Assembly (NCBI GenBank): GCA_000421045.1
Contig: ATWC01000001.1
Span: 186,001-250,000 of the forward strand
Length of the DNA stretch: 64,000 nt
Origin: Lachnospiraceae bacterium NK4A179
GTDB taxonomy: Bacteria; Bacillota; Clostridia; Lachnospirales; Lachnospiraceae
Direction of reading: 5' to 3'
A program made the position numbers and the translations under genes. This document shows, piece after piece, positions 52,883 through 60,929 of this stretch. Each line of letters begins with the position of its first letter. Positions within the stretch are counted from its first letter, which is position 1. The notes under the pieces were generated by a model that searched no databases, was not told where the DNA came from, and saw only the letters and a list, made by a program, of their open reading frames with translations.

Positions 52883-53658
52883 ATATGAGAAAGCACCTCT
52901 CTCAAAGATAGATTTCCTCCGAAAAGATCCAAGGCTGAACCTATAGTCACATCAACCTTTCCGGCCCCTAACCTGTTTATTATATCAATATCAGAGAGAT
53001 TATGCACCCCTCCGGCATATGTCACGGGAACGGAATCCTTATCCTGTCTGTATTCAGACAGGATACCGAACACATCCTGTTCTATACCTGACTGTTTGCC
53101 TTCCGCATCAACAGCATGGATCAGGAATTCGCAGGCATACTGTTCAAGTTCATGCATAACAGAAACCGATAGTTCTGTATCGGTAAACTTCTGCCACCTG
53201 TCTGTGACTATAAAATATCTGCCGTCTTTCTTTCTGCAGCTAAGGTCAAGTATGAGATGCTCTCTTCCGGTCTTCTTTGAGAGCCTTTCAAGCCTGTCCA
53301 TATCCACTCTTCCGTTATTGAAGACATAGGATGTGACAATCACGGCATAAGCACCGGCCTCTATGAATTCCGTGGCATTTTCTTCCGTTATGCCTCCGCC
53401 GACTGACATCCCGTCTCGGAAAGCCGAAAGAGCCAAAAAAGCCTGCTCTTTGGATGCCATATATTCATCTGTGCCAATTTTGTTTAAAATTATCACATGA
53501 CCGCCGGAAAGATTGTTTTCTTTATAAATATACGCAAAATGAGCGGCATCATATTCCGCGACGAAATTTTCCTTTGCGCCTTTTTCGTCGTTTAAGCTGC
53601 CGCCCACTATCTGTTTGACTTTCCCGTCATGTATGTCTATGCAGGGTCTGAATCTCAT
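52879..53658 (-). CDS. hisA: ProFAR isomerase, eukaryotic-type HisA
   Basis: 259 aa TIM barrel. Starts RFRPCIDIHDGKVKQIVGGSL, with the first catalytic Asp in CIDIHDG; the second catalytic Asp lies in YAGGVHNLSDIDI or the preceding HAVDAEGKQ. The sequence follows the eukaryotic HIS6 type (RPCIDIH, NFVAEYDAAHFA) and not the common bacterial form. It should isomerise the ProFAR intermediate of histidine synthesis. No other his genes are nearby; it lies between dapB and rfbH with 4-bp overlaps on both sides, under the lysine riboswitch unit. Confidence 0.9.
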   Translation of the reverse strand: MRFRPCIDIHDGKVKQIVGGSLNDEKGAKENFVAEYDAAHFAYIYKENNLSGGHVIILNKIGTDEYMASKEQAFLALSAFRDGMSVGGGITEENATEFIEAGAYAVIVTSYVFNNGRVDMDRLERLSKKTGREHLILDLSCRKKDGRYFIVTDRWQKFTDTELSVSVMHELEQYACEFLIHAVDAEGKQSGIEQDVFGILSEYRQDKDSVPVTYAGGVHNLSDIDIINRLGAGKVDVTIGSALDLFGGNLSLREVLSHI

Positions 53659-54413
53659 CCTATCACATCACTCATATCATAAAGTCCTGCAGGCTTTCCT
53701 GCGAGGAATTTAGCTGCCTCAATGGCCCCTTTTCCGAAAACAGCCTTGGAATAAGCTCTGTGGCTGAAGGTGATGACCTCATCTTCTCCGGCAAAGATCA
53801 CATCATGATCCCCGACGATGGTTCCGCCTCTTACTGCCGAAATACCAAGTTCCTTCTTATCCCTCTTCTGTCTTCTCTGGGACCTGTCATAAACATATTC
53901 AAACTGTCCGTCCATCTCATCATTGATCGCATCAGCAAGAGCAAGTGCGGTTCCTGACGGAGCATCCACTTTCTGGTTATGATGCTTCTCAACGATCTCG
54001 ATATCAAAACCTGCAGGCGAAAATGTCGCTGCAGCCTCACGAAGCATCTTTAAGAGCACGTTTATGCCTAAAGACATATTTGCCGACTTAAGAACTGCTG
54101 TCTTCTTCGTCGAGACCTCAGTTGCTCTCTTTACCTGATCTTCAGAAAGTCCTGTTGAGCAGAGCACAACAGGCATCTGCTTCTCTTCACAGAAATCAAG
54201 CAGAGTATCTACTGCCTTTGCAGATGAGAAGTCAATAACAACATCAGCCTGCACATCACAATCATTTATATTCTTAAACACCGGATAATCATTCTGTATC
54301 CCGTCAAACAGGTCAATACCTGCAACTATCTCTATCTCCGGATCATCCTTTACGAGCCTTGTGATAGTCTGACCCATATGGCCATTACAGCCGTTCATTA
54401 TAGCTTTAACCAT
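53655..54413 (-). CDS. dapB: 4-hydroxy-tetrahydrodipicolinate reductase
   Basis: 252 aa. Rossmann start NGCNGHMGQTITRLV (GxxGxMG), and the DapB signature EKHHNQKVDAPSGTA near residue 133 with the catalytic His pair and Lys. Second enzyme of the diaminopimelate/lysine branch, needed for peptidoglycan and lysine. 1 bp separates it from dapA upstream, and it overlaps hisA downstream by 4 bp. Confidence 0.98.
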   Translation of the reverse strand: MVKAIMNGCNGHMGQTITRLVKDDPEIEIVAGIDLFDGIQNDYPVFKNINDCDVQADVVIDFSSAKAVDTLLDFCEEKQMPVVLCSTGLSEDQVKRATEVSTKKTAVLKSANMSLGINVLLKMLREAAATFSPAGFDIEIVEKHHNQKVDAPSGTALALADAINDEMDGQFEYVYDRSQRRQKRDKKELGISAVRGGTIVGDHDVIFAGEDEVITFSHRAYSKAVFGKGAIEAAKFLAGKPAGLYDMSDVIG

Positions 54414-54414
54414 A

Positions 54415-55302
54415 TCAAAGCACCCCGAATTCTTTCATTGCATTTTCAAGTATTTTTGCATGTTCAGGTTCGATCTCTGTAAGAGGCATTCTTAAAGGAC
54501 CTGCCGCCTGTCCCTGAAGTGCCATAGCCTTCTTTACAGGGATAGGATTTACCTCACAAAACAGAGCATTGATGAGAGGAAGAGCCTTAAGCTGTATCTC
54601 TCTTGCGCCCTCAACATCGCCTTCAAAGAACTTTGCACACATATCATGTGTCTGCTTAGGAGCCACATTAGAGAGAACTGAGATAACGCCCTTTCCGCCA
54701 AGTGAAAGAAGAGGAACAACCTGATCATCATTTCCCGAATATACATCAATGCATCCGTCTGCAAGACTCTGCATCTTTACCAGCTGTGAGAAGTTGCCTG
54801 TAGCATCTTTCACGCCTACTATATTCTTATTTTCCTTTGCAAGCTTTACCATAGTCTCCGGAAGAATATTTACTCCGCCTGTACGGCTCGGGATATTGTA
54901 AAGGATAAGAGGTATATTTACCGACTGTGCGACAGCCGTAAAATGTTTGATAAGGCCTGCCTGAGTTGCCTTGTTGTAATAAGGCGTAACGACCAGAGCC
55001 GCATCAACCCCTGCCTTTTCTGCTTCCTGCGTGAGATAAACCGCTGTCTTTGTGCAGTTTGAACCCGTACCTGCAATAACAGGGATACGGCCGTTTACTA
55101 CTTTCACGCAGTATCTGATAACATCAAGATGCTCTTCTTCAGTCATCGTTGCTGCTTCACCTGTGGTACCGCATACGATGATAGCATCTGTACCATTTGC
55201 TATCTGGTACTCGATATTTTTTGCAAATCCCTCATAATCAATTGATTCATCGTCTTTAAAGGGTGTGACGATGGCAACACCTGCTCCTGTGAATACTGAC
55301 AT
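54415..55302 (-). CDS. dapA: 4-hydroxy-tetrahydrodipicolinate synthase
   Basis: 295 aa from the ATG at 55302, which follows AGGAGG with 6-base spacing and gives the family-typical MSVFTGAGVAIVTPF start. The open frame continues upstream but only through the riboswitch. CGTTGEAATMT (pyruvate and active-site loop), YNIPSRTG (catalytic Tyr region) and GVKDATGN (Schiff-base Lys) are all present. Condenses pyruvate with aspartate semialdehyde. First gene of the long operon; controlled by the lysine riboswitch and terminator just upstream. Confidence 0.98.
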   Translation of the reverse strand: MSVFTGAGVAIVTPFKDDESIDYEGFAKNIEYQIANGTDAIIVCGTTGEAATMTEEEHLDVIRYCVKVVNGRIPVIAGTGSNCTKTAVYLTQEAEKAGVDAALVVTPYYNKATQAGLIKHFTAVAQSVNIPLILYNIPSRTGGVNILPETMVKLAKENKNIVGVKDATGNFSQLVKMQSLADGCIDVYSGNDDQVVPLLSLGGKGVISVLSNVAPKQTHDMCAKFFEGDVEGAREIQLKALPLINALFCEVNPIPVKKAMALQGQAAGPLRMPLTEIEPEHAKILENAMKEFGVL

Positions 55303-55331
55303 GATACGCCTCCTAAAAATGTTGATAAATG

Positions 55332-55356
55332 AAAAAACCGGCACGAAAGATGCCGG
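55332..55356 (-). terminator. Riboswitch-controlled terminator before dapA
   Basis: Stem ccggca / tgccgg, extended by flanking pairs, followed on the minus strand by TTTTTTC. It lies between the lysine aptamer and the dapA ribosome site, the expected expression platform: lysine bound, transcription stops. Confidence 0.92.
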
Positions 55357-55396
55357 CGCCTGACATAAAATCAATACGTAAATATACGTATCATAT

Positions 55397-55581
55397 GATA
55401 GCGCCCCATCTCTCCGGACTGACATGCAGTCCCTTTCAGATGACAGTGATACGGGTATTTCCCGCATCCCCAGGCAGACGGTAACGGATCCTGTCCCCTT
55501 CGGCGGCCAGCCCTTTCTTCTGCGATCAACCTTTACCGTAATCGTCCCGCAGGATACTTTTGCTTTCCGCAACCTCTATCT
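55397..55581 (-). promoter_or_regulatory. Lysine riboswitch (L box)
   Basis: On the minus strand the aptamer begins AGATAGAGGTTGCG and closes with GGAGAG...GCTATC (P1 stem gatag / ctatc). Inner landmarks of the L box are present in order: AGTA, AAAGG, GCCGAAGGGG, CTGGGG, ACTGTCAT. Followed by a terminator and dapA. An open frame crossing it is not coding. Confidence 0.93.
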
Positions 55582-55594
55582 TTATTAATTAATC

Positions 55595-55623
55595 ACTATA
55601 CACCTGCGGTATGTTTATGTCAA
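55595..55623 (-). promoter_or_regulatory. Promoter of the dapA-licD operon
   Basis: Minus strand TTGACA, 17-base spacer, TATAGT. Transcription would begin just ahead of the lysine aptamer. Confidence 0.88.
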
Positions 55624-55687
55624 TCATTTTCCCCTGAATGATCCATGTAATTATTGTATTTATTCATGTTCAAAACCTTAAAAACAA

Positions 55688-55716
55688 TTGACAAATCAGT
55701 CAGATTGAACGATTAT
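55688..55716 (+). promoter_or_regulatory. Probable promoter of the riboswitch-controlled pilin
   Basis: TTGACA, 17 bases, GATTAT; a better -10 (TATACT at 55716) would give an over-long 22-base spacer. Correctly placed ahead of the cyclic-di-GMP aptamer. Confidence 0.5.
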
Positions 55717-55732
55717 ATACTTAAGAAAAAAA

Positions 55733-55812
55733 CTTAGAGCAAAACCGGTTAAAGCCGGCGACGCAAAGCTAAAGGGCCTTATCCCGATCAGGATGGCAGC
55801 CAGCTGCAGCAA
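55733..55812 (+). promoter_or_regulatory. Class I cyclic-di-GMP riboswitch (GEMM-I)
   Basis: GCAAAACCGG-loop-CCGGCGACGCAAAGC, then GGGCC, a short helix (tcccgatcaggat) and GATGGCAGCCAGCTGC follow the GEMM-I core in order (GCAAA-CC...GACGCAAAGCC...GGCC...GGNAGCNGG.TGC). It lies upstream of a type IV pilin gene, a known setting for cyclic-di-GMP riboswitches. Confidence 0.9.
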
Positions 55813-55840
55813 TTGACATATATGTTTCGCTAGAACTTCT

Positions 55841-55874
55841 ACAAGCTGCCGCTGGAACAAGCGACAGCTTGTTT
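55841..55874 (+). terminator. Expression-platform hairpin of the cyclic-di-GMP riboswitch
   Basis: Stem acaagctg / cagcttgt, one mismatch, then cgct / agcg, loop ggaaca, followed by TTTGCATT. The 5' half (55845-55855) can pair instead with the aptamer 3' strand (55800-55810) at 10 of 11 positions, so the two structures exclude each other. The T-tract is weak, so termination efficiency is uncertain. Confidence 0.65.
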
Positions 55875-55892
55875 GCATTAAGGAGGCGGAAC

Positions 55893-56471
55893 ATGAGATC
55901 AAACAAAGGTATCACCCTCGTTGAACTTATAGTGGTCATCTGCATCATAGCCATTCTCACCGGAGTTGTGGCTCCTCAGCTTATCAGCTGGATCGAAAAA
56001 GCAAATCAGGTAACTGACCTGAACAATGCAAGAAACATTGCGGATGCACTCTACTTCTATTCTCTGGACGTAGATAATGAACCCCTCCGCTACAATACCG
56101 GTCTGGCCGCTCAAGGCAAAGGGCTTCGCGGATATGTATATGTTGACCGCGATGAACTCAGATGTTCTGATGAGATAGTATGGAATGCACTGGTTGATGC
56201 AGGCATGATACCTTCCACTGTACAGCCCGCTACCCGTTGGAACACCGAACAGGTCTGGCACAACCCCAAGCTTAGAACACGCGCAAGACTGTGGGATACT
56301 TATCAGATAGATTTCTACTTTTTTGAAGACGGTATAATAGATCACTTTACATATTCGGCTGCCGCTGCAGGAAGCAGGACAGCACTTACATCAGACAGTG
56401 AATTGAGCAAACTCTTCGCACACAGGCTCAATTCTACAACAAGGTCTACAGAACTTGGAGAAAGTGAATGA
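55893..56471 (+). CDS. Type IV pilin-like protein under cyclic-di-GMP riboswitch
   Basis: 192 aa from the ATG at 55893, which follows AAGGAGG by 6 bases; an in-frame ATG at 55869 lies in the leader hairpin. Leader MRSNKG, cleavage after Gly6, then ITLVELIVVICIIAILTGV with Glu5. The C-terminal domain (about 40-192) is unlike the other pilins here, Trp- and Arg-containing (PATRWNTEQVWHN), with a Ser/Thr/Arg tail. The position far from the main pil genes and the separate control suggest an alternative pilin made at a chosen cyclic-di-GMP level. It is followed by two GT-C-like genes with their own promoter. Confidence 0.88.
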   Translation: MRSNKGITLVELIVVICIIAILTGVVAPQLISWIEKANQVTDLNNARNIADALYFYSLDVDNEPLRYNTGLAAQGKGLRGYVYVDRDELRCSDEIVWNALVDAGMIPSTVQPATRWNTEQVWHNPKLRTRARLWDTYQIDFYFFEDGIIDHFTYSAAAAGSRTALTSDSELSKLFAHRLNSTTRSTELGESE

Positions 56472-56492
56472 CACTGTACCAAATGGTGAGAA

Positions 56493-56529
56493 GAAACAGG
56501 TCGGATCGTTTTTTGATCCGGCCTGTTTC
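56493..56529 (+). terminator. Hairpin after the riboswitch-controlled pilin
   Basis: Stem gaaacagg-t-cggatc / gatccg-g-cctgtttc, 15 positions, loop gtttttt. No T-tract follows (CAATTG), so it may be an RNA 3'-end stabiliser or an inefficient terminator. Confidence 0.5.
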
Positions 56530-56554
56530 AATTGACACAATTTAATATCCACTT

Positions 56555-56583
56555 TTGGGCTATATATCAATATATGCTATACT
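56555..56583 (+). promoter_or_regulatory. Promoter of the rightward GT-C-like pair
   Basis: TTGGGC, 17-base spacer, TATACT with a TGC extension before the -10. A short hairpin (actacaaa / tttgtagt, 56585-56607) would form at the very 5' end of the transcript. Confidence 0.6.
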
Positions 56584-56665
56584 AACTACAAAGTATATGT
56601 TTGTAGTAAAATCAATAAGTAAATGCGCTTACTACAACACTCCACAAAGATAACTATAAAGAATA

Positions 56666-58786
56666 ATGGCGGATAAGCTTCCTGTGAATAAAATAAAAAA
56701 GAAGAATCTTATATTGCTATTTCTGCTGTCATTGATAGCAGAAATTTTTCTGTTCAACCTCAGGACTTTTCAAACTGCAATGTATGAAGAAAAGTATCCG
56801 GATACATCATATACATCGGAACTTATTGGCGGCTCCCCGGACAGCAACGGAAATATTGTTATGAATCCCGACGCTGACTGCGTGATCATAAATTATAACG
56901 GTTTCGGCTATCCCCTAAAAAACATCAAACTTGATGCCGAGTGGATCGATGATGTGCGATCAGATCAGACGGAAGATCATGTATGTGTAGCCGAATGTTC
57001 AACCTTTGATGAAGCTTTATTTGAACAGGTGGATGAGAACGGAAACTCCTATTTTGAAAATGCATCGGTAGGAGTAGTAACAGCAAAAATCCTTCATACA
57101 GTAAAAAACTCCCAATATGTTTATTTTGAACCCTTCGGGAATACCCATAAGCTCCATATTGTCCTTTATCCCGCATCAGATAATGCAAAAACTCTTCGTA
57201 TCCATGAATTGATATTCAACGCAGCAAAGCCTTTGGAAATAAAGCCCATAAGGATACTGTTCATATTTGTGATGTTTCTTTTACTTTATTTTTCTCTTAT
57301 CGATCCTTTATTATGGCAAATTGACTGTGTCTCAGTTGACCGGAAAAAAACATGGGCTATTATAACGTTGTTTATCCTTTTTTCCATCTTTTCCGTTTTC
57401 TGGATGACATCAAACAGATCGTTTATGTATAATTCATTTTCTCCATATGCCGCGCTTGTCCGTGCACTATGTAAAGGACAAGTGTACATTGAAGAAGCGA
57501 GTGAAACTGTAAAGAATGTAGAAGATAAAGTTGTATTTTGGCGAAGCGGCAGTACAGAGGTTCTGTTTGACCATGCCCTTCATGACGGAAAATACTACGT
57601 CTATTTTGGATTATTGCCCTGTCTTGTCTTTTATCTTCCGTATCATTTGGCTACCGGAAGTGATCTGCCAAATATTTTTCCCGCACTGTTTTTGCGTTTG
57701 CTTACTGTGGCGCTTACAGGACGTGTGATCTGGCTGTTGATAAAGAAGCACTACCCCAAAACTCCATTTATTCTTTTCTTACTTATGTGGGGAAGCTCTG
57801 TCTCCGGTATGTATATTCCCTTTATGCTATCATCTATGTCATTTTATGATATACCTATTTTTTCGGGATTATCTCTTACTCTTGCGGGAATTTGCTTCTG
57901 GCTCAGAGCAGAAGAAGATAACAATATTATTGTAAAGAGATTAACAGCCGGAAGTATATGTATGGCCGCAGTATCCATGTGTCGGCCAACTATGCTTTTG
58001 TATGGCTTGACGCTGATCTCCATTGCCACATGGAACAGAAGAAAGCTGTTAAAGTCATACGAAAAAAAACATCTATTGAGAATTGCTATATCAATCCTAC
58101 TTCCGTATGTATTTTTTGCCATGATATCCATGAGTTATAATATCATGCGCTTTGGCAATCCACTTGATTTTGGGTCAGCATACAATGCTACGGTTTATCC
58201 TATAAAAGGACGTAGTCCCTTTATTCCTTATGTTGCGTACAGGGCAGTATATGAATATCTGTTAAAACCACCATTTTTAAATTTTAGCTTTCCATATGCC
58301 GCCTTTGGGCAATGGGAAAAGATACGTGATGCCGGCAATATAATGGTTGTAGACTTTGTAATAGGCGGATTGATAACATCTAATCCGTTTACATGGAGTC
58401 TTCTGCTTTCCGGACATTATGCAAAAAGTTTAAAAAACAAGAAGCTATTTATTCCATTACTAAGCTGTGTGCTGATCGCATTTTTCCTGATGGTATATGG
58501 GACTGTATATACAAGCTTTATGTTTACCCGATACACTCTGGAATTCTCTCCTTCATTTATTTTGGGCGGATGTATATTAATGATGGAAATATTCAATGAT
58601 ATATCATCTGTAAATGATCTTTTTGTCCGTCGGATACTTAAACGTAGCATTGCGGTGATTCTTCTTATTTCAATTTTCTGGGGAGCCCTGCAGCTTGGTA
58701 TGGATATAAATGACAGCACGCCGATGAGACTTGGAAATACAGAGCTGTGGTACCGTATAGTATATTCACTGAGAATATTTGGTTAA
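56666..58786 (+). CDS. Polytopic membrane protein, GT-C-like, GKYYVYFG family
   Basis: 706 aa, same length as the next gene. Helix 1 ends AEIFLFNLRTFQT; an ectodomain (about 40-190) has NGNIVMNPDADCVI, closely like DIVLDPDSDCVG in the protein at 25797; then about twelve helices. Signature HDGKYYVYFGLLPCLVFYLP near residue 308 and C-terminal GNTELWYRIVYS. Member of the four-protein family described in this window. Possible sugar transferase using a polyprenyl-phosphate donor; not shown. Ribosome site weak (AAAGAATA before ATG). Confidence 0.7.
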   Translation: MADKLPVNKIKKKNLILLFLLSLIAEIFLFNLRTFQTAMYEEKYPDTSYTSELIGGSPDSNGNIVMNPDADCVIINYNGFGYPLKNIKLDAEWIDDVRSDQTEDHVCVAECSTFDEALFEQVDENGNSYFENASVGVVTAKILHTVKNSQYVYFEPFGNTHKLHIVLYPASDNAKTLRIHELIFNAAKPLEIKPIRILFIFVMFLLLYFSLIDPLLWQIDCVSVDRKKTWAIITLFILFSIFSVFWMTSNRSFMYNSFSPYAALVRALCKGQVYIEEASETVKNVEDKVVFWRSGSTEVLFDHALHDGKYYVYFGLLPCLVFYLPYHLATGSDLPNIFPALFLRLLTVALTGRVIWLLIKKHYPKTPFILFLLMWGSSVSGMYIPFMLSSMSFYDIPIFSGLSLTLAGICFWLRAEEDNNIIVKRLTAGSICMAAVSMCRPTMLLYGLTLISIATWNRRKLLKSYEKKHLLRIAISILLPYVFFAMISMSYNIMRFGNPLDFGSAYNATVYPIKGRSPFIPYVAYRAVYEYLLKPPFLNFSFPYAAFGQWEKIRDAGNIMVVDFVIGGLITSNPFTWSLLLSGHYAKSLKNKKLFIPLLSCVLIAFFLMVYGTVYTSFMFTRYTLEFSPSFILGGCILMMEIFNDISSVNDLFVRRILKRSIAVILLISIFWGALQLGMDINDSTPMRLGNTELWYRIVYSLRIFG

Positions 58787-58800
58787 CTGAAACAAAGACA

Positions 58801-60921
58801 ATGGCAGATTTTAATAAAAAAACACTCATAAAAAAACTGGTTCTAATATTCTTGATCGCAGTCCTGTTGGACATGCTTGTGTTTAATATGCGTTTCTTTC
58901 AGTCGTTATCATATGAGGAAATACCTTTCGGAGCATCACATACACTGAGTATAGAAGGCGGAAATGTTGCTGAAGATGGCACCATAAAACTGGATGAAGG
59001 CTCTGCATCGCTAAAGCTTCATATAGGTAACATAAACGAACATCTGGAAAATGTTCGCATAGATGTTGAAGGTGTAGGCGAAGCTCAATCCTATTCATAT
59101 TATAGTGAAATTGGCGTGTATGACGTAAAAGTGTCTGTTTGGGACGAGGCCCTGCATGAGAAGCTTGGTGACGATGGAATGACTCGGCTTGATAACGGAT
59201 TGTATGAACTAACAGAAAAAAAACTATTACATGCCGTACCTGATTCGCAATATATCTGGCTGGAGACATTCGGAAAAACCAGTGACATAGAGATTTTAAT
59301 AACTCCTCAGCCGGATGATACACGTTCACTTAAAATTATTGATCTTACGTTTAATGCCACCAAACCATTTAAGCTTTCACCATACAGGATATCCGTATCA
59401 TTTTTCATATTATCGATCATATATATATTCCTTTTTGAAAAGTCCATATGGAATGAGGATTGTATTACCTATAAACGTTGGAAAGTGATTCTTCCAATAA
59501 TCGTATTATGTCTGTCAGCAGTTTTTATCTTTACATGGGATTCCTTAAACATGATGCTTAAAGATCCTGCCTTCGATGAATATGCTACTTTGGCTCGAGC
59601 TCTTGCCGGAAAAAATGTCTCACTCGGAAATGCCAGTAACATAGTTAAAGAATTAGAAGGCAGTACCGTTTTCTGGCGCATGGGCAGTAATGAAGTAATG
59701 TTTGACCACGCCATGTACAACGGAAAGTATTATGTTTATTTTGGGATTTTGCCCTGCCTTATATTCTTTCTTCCGTATTATCTTGTCACAGGAAAAGATA
59801 TGATCAATTCTGTTCCTGTTGCCATTTTGTGCCTGACTATAGCTTCGGAACTGTATATTTTGATGGGAATGATAATTCGCAGATACTACAGGAAAACGCC
59901 ATATGCCGCCAGATGGCTGATGACACTTGCCATGATCTGCGGAATGTATCTGCCTCTTTATATGAGCATTCCTGATCACTATATGATCGCAATATCATCC
60001 GGAGTGGCACTTACTCTTGCAGGCGGAATGTGCTGGATGCATGCATGGAAAAATGACGGAAAAGTAATGATACGCTTTCTGGCACTTGGTGCGTGTCTTT
60101 TTGCAACAGTATCACTTTGCAGGCCTACACTGCTTCTTATGGGCATAGCCTGGTTTATGGTCATGATTTATTTAAAGCGTGCAGAAATCGCAAAACTCAA
60201 AAAAAGCGAGTTCATAAAGAGTATGTTTGCAATAGCTATCCCCTATGTGGCTTTTGCATCATTCTGTATGTATTACAATTATATCCGCTTTGATTCTCCA
60301 TTTGATTTTGGTGCAGACAAAAACATGACCACAATACCGTTCACCAGTGGCACACCTTATCTGCCCTATATTATAGCCAGAACACTATATGAATATCTGT
60401 TTAGTATTCCTAAATATACTTCCGACTTTCCGTTTATTATCTACGAAGATTGGAAACAATTGTTTGAGAGTGCCTCTGCCCTGGCTGTCATTAAGCCTAC
60501 CGGAGGAATTTTCATAACATCACCGGTGCTGTGGTGTATGTTGCTCTGCATCGCATATCGAAAAAAAATTCATGAGAAAAAGTTAAGTGTATTGATGCTG
60601 GCTACACTTGCGACAGGAATGTTCCTGATGATCTATGCGGTTGTTTTTACCGGAAATGCCGCAGACAGATATATGATGGAATTCAGTTTTATACTTTTTA
60701 TATGTGCATTTACAGGGATTATGGAGTTTTATGCTGACGCAAAGGAAAAACTTCCCGAAAAAACACTAAACATGATAATGTCGGTTGTGATATGCCTGCT
60801 TCTGATCTCAGTATTTTATGGCTTTTTGCAGCTTTTTACCGGCAAAACGGGCTATGGAATGAAATTCGGCAATCCGGATCTGTATTATTCAATCTATTAT
60901 GATATGAATTTTATGTTATAA
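58801..60921 (+). CDS. Polytopic membrane protein, GT-C-like, GKYYVYFG family
   Basis: 706 aa from the ATG at 58801 (MADFNKKTLIKK); an upstream in-frame ATG at 58747 lies inside the preceding gene. The tandem paralogue starts MADKLP, supporting this choice. Helix 1 ends DMLVFNMRFFQS; ectodomain to about residue 200; signature NGKYYVYFGILPCLIFFLP; C-terminus GNPDLYYSIYY. The loop before the signature (VFWRMGSNEVMFDHAM) is shared almost exactly with the preceding protein (VFWRSGSTEVLFDHAL), showing a recent tandem duplication. Ends 8 bp from a convergent gene, with no terminator. Confidence 0.7.
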   Translation: MADFNKKTLIKKLVLIFLIAVLLDMLVFNMRFFQSLSYEEIPFGASHTLSIEGGNVAEDGTIKLDEGSASLKLHIGNINEHLENVRIDVEGVGEAQSYSYYSEIGVYDVKVSVWDEALHEKLGDDGMTRLDNGLYELTEKKLLHAVPDSQYIWLETFGKTSDIEILITPQPDDTRSLKIIDLTFNATKPFKLSPYRISVSFFILSIIYIFLFEKSIWNEDCITYKRWKVILPIIVLCLSAVFIFTWDSLNMMLKDPAFDEYATLARALAGKNVSLGNASNIVKELEGSTVFWRMGSNEVMFDHAMYNGKYYVYFGILPCLIFFLPYYLVTGKDMINSVPVAILCLTIASELYILMGMIIRRYYRKTPYAARWLMTLAMICGMYLPLYMSIPDHYMIAISSGVALTLAGGMCWMHAWKNDGKVMIRFLALGACLFATVSLCRPTLLLMGIAWFMVMIYLKRAEIAKLKKSEFIKSMFAIAIPYVAFASFCMYYNYIRFDSPFDFGADKNMTTIPFTSGTPYLPYIIARTLYEYLFSIPKYTSDFPFIIYEDWKQLFESASALAVIKPTGGIFITSPVLWCMLLCIAYRKKIHEKKLSVLMLATLATGMFLMIYAVVFTGNAADRYMMEFSFILFICAFTGIMEFYADAKEKLPEKTLNMIMSVVICLLLISVFYGFLQLFTGKTGYGMKFGNPDLYYSIYYDMNFML

Positions 60922-60929
60922 AGATATGA

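Noticed and set aside
55303-55572. A 90-codon upstream extension of dapA
   Set aside because: It covers the lysine riboswitch and its terminator, and the ATG at 55302 has an ideal AGGAGG site and the family-typical start.
55696-55902. Minus-strand frames opposite the cyclic-di-GMP riboswitch
   Set aside because: They only mirror the structured RNA and the start of the pilin gene and have no start signals.
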